This document shows positions 6,278 through 9,351 of a stretch of 9,351 nucleotides of DNA, piece by piece. This DNA comes from an uncultured Eubacteriaceae bacterium (GTDB lineage: Bacteria; Bacillota; Clostridia; Eubacteriales; Eubacteriaceae). The position numbers were made by a program, and so were the translations under genes. The notes beneath the pieces were generated by a model that was not told the DNA's origin, searched no databases, and saw nothing but the letters and a program-made list of their open reading frames with translations. Position 1 is the stretch's first letter. Every line of letters begins with the position of its first letter. Location of the stretch: assembly GCA_947630385.1 (NCBI GenBank), contig CANRHG010000063.1, positions 1-9,351 on the forward strand. Reading direction: 5' to 3'.

Positions 6278-6631
6278 ATGGACAAAAAACCGTTGCCGGT
6301 AAAGGAAAATATTTATGAAACGGAGTGCCCAATCCTTTACGCGATGAAGCTGATCGGACAAAAATGGAAATTACCGATCTTATGGTATCTGGCGGACGCC
6401 AAAGACCAGACGCTGCGGTACGGACAGCTGGAAAAAAAGGTAGTCGGCATCACGGCCACCATGCTCACAAAGTGCCTGCGCGAACTCGAGCAGGATAAGT
6501 TAGTTACAAGGACCCAATACGCTACGATTCCACCGACGGTTGAGTATACGCTCGCAAAAAGAGGAAAAACCCTTATTCCGGCGCTTGAATCCCTTTATAA
6601 ATGGGCGGATGAGCAGATGAAGGAACAATAA
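6278..6631 (+). CDS. HxlR family (DUF24) winged-helix transcriptional regulator
   Basis: This 117-residue protein has the HxlR fold: ETECPILYAMKLIGQKWKLPILWYL at about 15-38 (the last part being the first helix of the winged helix), RYGQLEKKVVGITATMLTKCLRELEQDKLV as the recognition region at about 47-76, and PTVEYTLAKRGKTL as the wing and dimer segment. C17 sits where redox-sensing members such as YodB and HypR carry their key cysteine; C66 is a second cysteine. I chose the ATG at 6278 because it has GGAG five bases upstream and gives the usual family length; an upstream in-frame ATG at 6188 would run through the promoter region. It diverges from the flavoenzyme operon, which it probably controls in response to electrophiles or oxidants, likely with autoregulation. 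Confidence 0.93.
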   Translation: MDKKPLPVKENIYETECPILYAMKLIGQKWKLPILWYLADAKDQTLRYGQLEKKVVGITATMLTKCLRELEQDKLVTRTQYATIPPTVEYTLAKRGKTLIPALESLYKWADEQMKEQ

Positions 6632-6644
6632 CCTAAAATAAATT

Positions 6645-6716
6645 GAGAGGAGGCAGTGGTTGGGATTTATAGGTTTTTAAACCAGTTCTATGGCGCCAAC
6701 AAATGCCTCTCTTTTT
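6645..6716 (+). terminator. Long structured hairpin with T tail, between the HxlR and EamA genes
   Basis: Nested pairings are visible: GAGGCA (6650-6655) with TGCCTC (6704-6709), GTTGG (6659-6663) with CCAAC (6696-6700), and ATAG (6669-6672) with CTAT (6688-6691), followed by TTTTT at 6712-6716. It starts 13 bases after the HxlR stop codon, so terminator is the simplest reading. The branched interior is longer than a normal terminator, and a leader element of the EamA gene, whose ATG is 44 bases further, is the alternative. Confidence 0.55.
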
Positions 6717-6762
6717 GCCTTATATCATGCTTTTAAAATCAAAACCGGATACTTAACATTAT

Positions 6763-7179
6763 GTGGCTGATCGCGGCCTTTTTATCGGCATTTTTGCGGG
6801 GATCACCGCCATTCTTGCAAAATGTAGCATAAAAAAGACCGACGCCGACGTTGCGACGGCTCTAGGCACGTGCGTGGTGTGGCTATTTTCGTGGCTTATG
6901 GTATTAATCGTCGGGTCGGCCGGAATGCTTAAGGCCATTAACGTAAGATCCCTATTGTTTTTGATTCTTTCCGGACTGGCGACGGGTGCTTCCTGGATCT
7001 GTTATTACTATGCCATTCAAAACGGTCTCGTCAGCGTGGTCGTCCCCATTGATAAACTCAGTATCATTATAACCATACTGTTTTCCTATCTTGTGTTTAA
7101 GGAAAAGTTGACGAAGAAATCTTTTGCCGGACTCGTCCTTATTGTTATAGGAACGCTTGTGATGGCTATCTGGGCATAA
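6763..7179 (+). CDS. EamA/DMT family half-size transporter, apparent frameshift at the N-terminus
   Basis: This 138-residue membrane protein is one EamA repeat with five hydrophobic segments (about 5-20, 32-51, 63-83, 88-111 and 120-137) and the family ending FKEKLTKKSFAGLVLIVIGTLVM. Single-repeat members probably work as dimers exporting or importing small metabolites; the substrate is unknown. The open frame begins at GTG 6763 with the unlikely start MADRGLFIGIF. An ATG at 6761 in another frame encodes MWLIAAFLSAF, the usual beginning of such proteins, and the two frames would join as one 139-residue protein if the T5 run at 6791-6795 were T6. This points to a one-base deletion, a slippage site or a sequencing error. 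No strong ribosome binding site precedes either start. Confidence 0.8.
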   Translation: MADRGLFIGIFAGITAILAKCSIKKTDADVATALGTCVVWLFSWLMVLIVGSAGMLKAINVRSLLFLILSGLATGASWICYYYAIQNGLVSVVVPIDKLSIIITILFSYLVFKEKLTKKSFAGLVLIVIGTLVMAIWA

Positions 7180-7415
7180 ATCATGGTTAAAATAAAATTC
7201 CATCGATTTTACTAAGTAAGGGTTTCTCTTCGTCCTTTTACTTTCACTTTATTATCGATAGGTACCAAACATTTTCGTTAGAGTAGATTGTTAAGCAAAA
7301 AATAAGCGAAAGCATCAATATCAATTAAGTAGACTCTATAAAGGGATTAGAATTATATTATGTATAAGACTATCGAAGCGATAATATCGAGTATAGCAAA
7401 GGAAGCACAATTTTA
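7180..7415. other. AT-rich intergenic stretch before the GIY-YIG gene
   Basis: No convincing gene or terminator is seen. An imperfect AGTAAGG/CCTTTTACT pairing occurs after the EamA gene at about 7215-7250. TATCG-AAG-CGATA and the following TATCG (about 7371-7389) can form alternative small hairpins just ahead of the GIY-YIG start. No promoter close to consensus was found. Confidence 0.4.
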
Positions 7416-8258
7416 ATGGCTTATGGAAAAACGATAGAGTTATTTCTAGTAAACGGAACAGCTGATAGTTTAATCAAAGCAGAGATATCCAACTGGAATG
7501 GAATAGCATTAAAGATTCCCCGTTTGGAGATAAAGAAGTGCGACAGAGATGAAATCACACGAGCAGGAGTATATTTTTTATTTTGTAAGGAAGATGATGG
7601 TTCGGATTCAGTCTATATCGGTGAAACGGAAAATGTAAAAGAACGACTTATTCAACATATGCGTGATTATGATTCTGAGAAAGAAAGTTTTTATTGGAAT
7701 ACTGCCGTTGTTTTTGTTGGTAGAGACTTAAATAAGGCTCTTATTCGCTATCTTGAGTATCGATTCGTTGAAATTGCCCAAAACTGTAAGCGATATCATG
7801 TTTTAACAAAAAACACATGTAAAAATATATGTATAAAAGAATCTCAAATTGCAGTTATGGAAGAGTTTATAGATAATGCAAAAGTCCTTATTAATACCTT
7901 AGGTTATAAAGTTTTAGAACCATTATTAAAAACAGCTGAAGATATAATACCGGAAGAAGAGACCTTCTCAATAAAAATGGGAAAGGCTTATGCACTCGGA
8001 CGACGTACGTCAGAAGGTTTTGTTGTTCTAAAAGGCGCGACTGTCAACGAGAAGACATCCATAAAGACTAAAGGAATGAAAGAATTACGGGTCAAACTTT
8101 TAAAAGAAAAAGTTAATGATTTAGTTACTACGGAAGATATTCTTTTAACAAGTCCAACGGCAGCCGCTGAATTTGTACTTGGCTATGATATAAGTGGCCC
8201 AGCTACATGGAAAACAAAAGATGGACGAACGTTAAAAGAGATAGAGGAGAAGGCGTGA
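7416..8258 (+). CDS. GIY-YIG nuclease domain protein with C-terminal DUF4357 domain
   Basis: Residues about 48-135 form a GIY-YIG domain: G51-V52-Y53 for the first triad, Y67-I68-G69 for the second, catalytic R77 in KERLIQH, H81, and the metal-binding glutamate candidate E114 in RYLEYRF. Residues about 190-275 match the DUF4357 pattern: RRTSEGFVVLKGA, then SPTAAAEFVLGY, then SGPATWKTKDGRTLKEIE. All key residues look present, so it is probably an active DNA-cutting or DNA-processing enzyme; DUF4357 proteins are often found beside restriction-modification or mobile genes, but its role here is unknown. AAAGGAAG lies ten bases ahead of the ATG. The gene is visibly more AT-rich than its neighbours, which suggests horizontal acquisition. 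A 6-pair GAAGTC/GACTTC hairpin follows at 8266-8284 without a T tail. Confidence 0.9.
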   Translation: MAYGKTIELFLVNGTADSLIKAEISNWNGIALKIPRLEIKKCDRDEITRAGVYFLFCKEDDGSDSVYIGETENVKERLIQHMRDYDSEKESFYWNTAVVFVGRDLNKALIRYLEYRFVEIAQNCKRYHVLTKNTCKNICIKESQIAVMEEFIDNAKVLINTLGYKVLEPLLKTAEDIIPEEETFSIKMGKAYALGRRTSEGFVVLKGATVNEKTSIKTKGMKELRVKLLKEKVNDLVTTEDILLTSPTAAAEFVLGYDISGPATWKTKDGRTLKEIEEKA

Positions 8259-8397
8259 AGTTTCTGAAGTCTACGATTGACTTCTAAATCTCTTAATCTC
8301 TAGTCTTCGCGATGTCTTTACTGAGGTGAATTAATTATTCCTATAATTAGGAAACCAAAAATTTAAGTAAACTCTTTAAATCTCCTAAAGGGACGTT

Positions 8398-8426
8398 TTG
8401 ACAGTACCGCTTGTTTCTTCTATAAT
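8398..8426 (+). promoter_or_regulatory. Perfect-consensus sigma-A promoter for the DAHP synthase operon
   Basis: TTGACA (8398-8403) and TATAAT (8421-8426) are separated by exactly 17 bases. RNA should start near 8433, so the transcript begins just ahead of the leader peptide's ribosome binding site. A full-strength promoter fits control downstream by attenuation. Confidence 0.9.
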
Positions 8427-8451
8427 TTAATTGTTGTGAGGTAGCTTTTTT

Positions 8452-8526
8452 ATGAAAACTTTAGTTTCTGGAATTTATTACGGCTTTACGAACCAGTATT
8501 TTTACTGGTCTTTTGTCATGCCATAA
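8452..8526 (+). CDS. Aromatic-rich leader peptide of the DAHP synthase attenuator
   Basis: This 24-codon ORF starts at an ATG with TGAGGT ten bases upstream and ends at TAA. Eight of its residues are aromatic: Y9, Y10, F12, Y16, F17, Y18, W19 and F21, with the densest cluster (QYFYWSF) near the end. It lies between a consensus promoter and a terminator that precede an aromatic-biosynthesis gene. This is the arrangement of ribosome-mediated attenuation as in the trp and pheA leaders: shortage of charged tRNA-Tyr, -Phe or -Trp would stall the ribosome on the cluster. The peptide itself probably has no function after synthesis. The composition cannot reasonably be chance in this position; which amino acid dominates the response is unknown, though Tyr codons are the most numerous. 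Confidence 0.85.
   Translation: MKTLVSGIYYGFTNQYFYWSFVMP
8492..8509 (+). other. Hairpin across the aromatic codon cluster of the leader
   Basis: ACCAGTA (8492-8498) and TACTGGT (8503-8509) form a perfect 7-pair stem with a TTTT loop. It spans the TAT-TTT-TAC-TGG codons, so it can form only when no ribosome is there. A role as a transcription pause hairpin, keeping polymerase and the first ribosome in step, is plausible. Confidence 0.55.
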
Positions 8527-8530
8527 ATTT

Positions 8531-8581
8531 CAGAGAGCTCACGATATTATATTATGTAAGATATTTCTAGGCAGCTCTTTG
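8531..8581 (+). promoter_or_regulatory. Antiterminator pairing of the DAHP synthase leader
   Basis: CAGAGAGCT (8531-8539) can pair over nine positions, one of them G-U, with AGCTCTTTG (8573-8581), which is part of the 5' arm plus the loop of the terminator. The two structures exclude each other. A ribosome stalled on the aromatic codons leaves 8531-8539 free; a ribosome reaching the stop codon at 8524-8526 would cover it and allow termination. The same bases could also pair weakly with AGCTTTTT at 8443-8450 if the leader is not translated. Confidence 0.65.
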
Positions 8582-8598
8582 AGCTGCCTTTTCTTTTT
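8569..8598 (+). terminator. Attenuator terminator before the DAHP synthase gene
   Basis: AGGCAGCTC (8569-8577) and GAGCTGCCT (8581-8589) form a perfect 9-pair GC-rich stem with a TTT loop, followed by TTTCTTTTT. It ends just before the GGAGG of the DAHP synthase gene and after the leader peptide, so it must be read through for the gene to be expressed. Confidence 0.92.
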
Positions 8599-8607
8599 GG
8601 AGGAAAC

Positions 8608-9351
8608 TTGATAATCGTATTTAAACCAACCGCGACCAAACAGGAAATCGACGGTCTTGTTAAGCAGATGCAGGACCAGGGATTTGAAACGAATCTGTCC
8701 GAAGGCGAGGACAAGACGATCCTCGGCCTGATCGGGGATACCAAGTCGATCGAATCGAGCACGCTTCGCTCGCAGCATTTTGTAGAAAGGGTAGTCAGAG
8801 TGAATCAGCCATTTAAAAAAGCCAGTCGGACCTTCCACCCGTCCGATTCCATCATCAAAGTCGGCGATGTTGAAATCGGCGAAGGAAACATCAGTCTGAT
8901 CGCCGGTCCCTGTTCCATCGAAGGGGAAGATCAGATCATCAGCATTGCCGAAGACGTAAAAGACGCGGGCGCTTCCATTTTAAGAGGCGGCGCGTTTAAA
9001 CCGAGGACCTCGCCCTACTCTTTCCAGGGCATGGGCGCCAACGGGCTCGATTTAATGCTAAAAGCCAAGGCCGAGACGGGACTGCCGATCGTGACCGAGA
9101 TCATGGACCTTTCGCAGCTTCCTATGTTTGAAGACGTGGATATGATCCAGGTCGGGGCCCGAAACTGCCAGAATTTTACGCTCTTAAAAGAACTGGGACT
9201 GACCAAAAAGCCGATCTTGCTCAAGCGGGGGATGTCCCAGACGATCAAAGAACTCCTGATGTCGGCCGAATACATCATGGCCGGCGGAAACGACAACGTC
9301 GTGTTGTGCGAACGCGGGATCCGAACCTTCGAGACGATGACGCGCAACACG
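8608..9351 (+). CDS. aroF: 3-deoxy-7-phosphoheptulonate (DAHP) synthase, type I-beta, 3' end cut by the window
   Basis: The enzyme condenses phosphoenolpyruvate and erythrose 4-phosphate, the first step of aromatic amino acid biosynthesis. The 248 visible codons of about 340 show an N-terminal ferredoxin-like regulatory domain (1-70, beginning MIIVFKP), as in the Thermotoga enzyme where it mediates Tyr/Phe feedback, then the start of the TIM barrel: AGPCS with metal ligand C102, KPRTSPYSFQG at 131-141, QVGARNCQNF at 181-190, LLKRG at 204-208 and CERGIRTFE at 234-242. The remaining metal ligands lie beyond the window. The start is TTG, chosen because it follows GGAGG at 8599-8603 and gives the family N-terminus. 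Expression is controlled by the attenuator just upstream. The gene is clearly more GC-rich than the GIY-YIG gene to its left. Confidence 0.95.
   Translation, partial: MIIVFKPTATKQEIDGLVKQMQDQGFETNLSEGEDKTILGLIGDTKSIESSTLRSQHFVERVVRVNQPFKKASRTFHPSDSIIKVGDVEIGEGNISLIAGPCSIEGEDQIISIAEDVKDAGASILRGGAFKPRTSPYSFQGMGANGLDLMLKAKAETGLPIVTEIMDLSQLPMFEDVDMIQVGARNCQNFTLLKELGLTKKPILLKRGMSQTIKELLMSAEYIMAGGNDNVVLCERGIRTFETMTRNT

Noticed and set aside
8401..8410. ACAGTACCGC resembles part of the T-box core (GGNACCGCG) ahead of an aromatic gene
   Set aside because: It lies between the -35 and -10 boxes, so it is not in the transcript, and no specifier stem or long leader is present.
9015..9350. Minus-strand ORF of 111 codons at the right edge
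   Set aside because: It lies entirely opposite the DAHP synthase reading frame, which has clear family motifs; the same holds for the minus-strand ORFs at 8539-8838.
1..9351. CRISPR array, tRNA, rRNA or insertion sequence
   Set aside because: No regularly spaced direct repeats, no tRNA-like cloverleaf with CCA region, no transposase with terminal repeats were seen on either strand.

Overview
The window looks like a chromosomal segment of a Gram-positive, low-to-moderate GC anaerobe-type bacterium, most likely a Firmicutes (Bacillota) of the clostridial or Tissierellia kind. The reasons are strong AGGAGG-like ribosome binding sites, sigma-A type promoters, U-tailed hairpin terminators, and the gene set: a small M19 dipeptidase, an HxlR regulator, a half-size EamA transporter, and a DAHP synthase of the Thermotoga/Bacillus type. 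The species cannot be named from this sequence alone.

Layout. Positions 1-6164 are read on the minus strand. In transcription order they hold: (i) an HxlR-facing two-gene operon of an old-yellow-enzyme flavin oxidoreductase (5133-6164) and an alpha/beta hydrolase (4264-5136), joined by a 4-base ATGA overlap; (ii) two unrecognised charged helical proteins (3245-3970 and 3003-3191), closed by a clear terminator at about 2971-2994; (iii) a 520-residue fusion of a putative modified-DNA-reading N-terminal domain with a nitrilase-fold hydrolase (1072-2634), followed after 16 bases by an M19 dipeptidase (69-1055). From 6278 onward genes are on the plus strand: an HxlR regulator divergent from the flavoenzyme operon, an EamA-type transporter with an apparent frameshift at its start, an AT-rich GIY-YIG/DUF4357 protein, and at the right edge the first 248 codons of a DAHP synthase.

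How the parts work together. The HxlR gene and the flavoenzyme/hydrolase operon form a classic divergent redox or electrophile response pair, with dyad sequences in the shared promoter region. The DAHP synthase is preceded by what reads as a complete ribosome-mediated attenuator: a perfect TTGACA-17-TATAAT promoter, a 24-residue leader peptide with eight Tyr/Phe/Trp codons, a 9-pair antiterminator option, and an intrinsic terminator ending one base before the Shine-Dalgarno sequence. This is the best-supported regulatory system here. The most unusual protein is the nitrilase fusion, which has an intact Glu-Lys-Cys triad and a C-terminal half-copy of the nitrilase fold that has lost its cysteine. 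Its N-terminal domain resembles the head domain of ScoMcrA-like modification-dependent endonucleases, so a defence or DNA-modification role is a reasonable but unproven idea.
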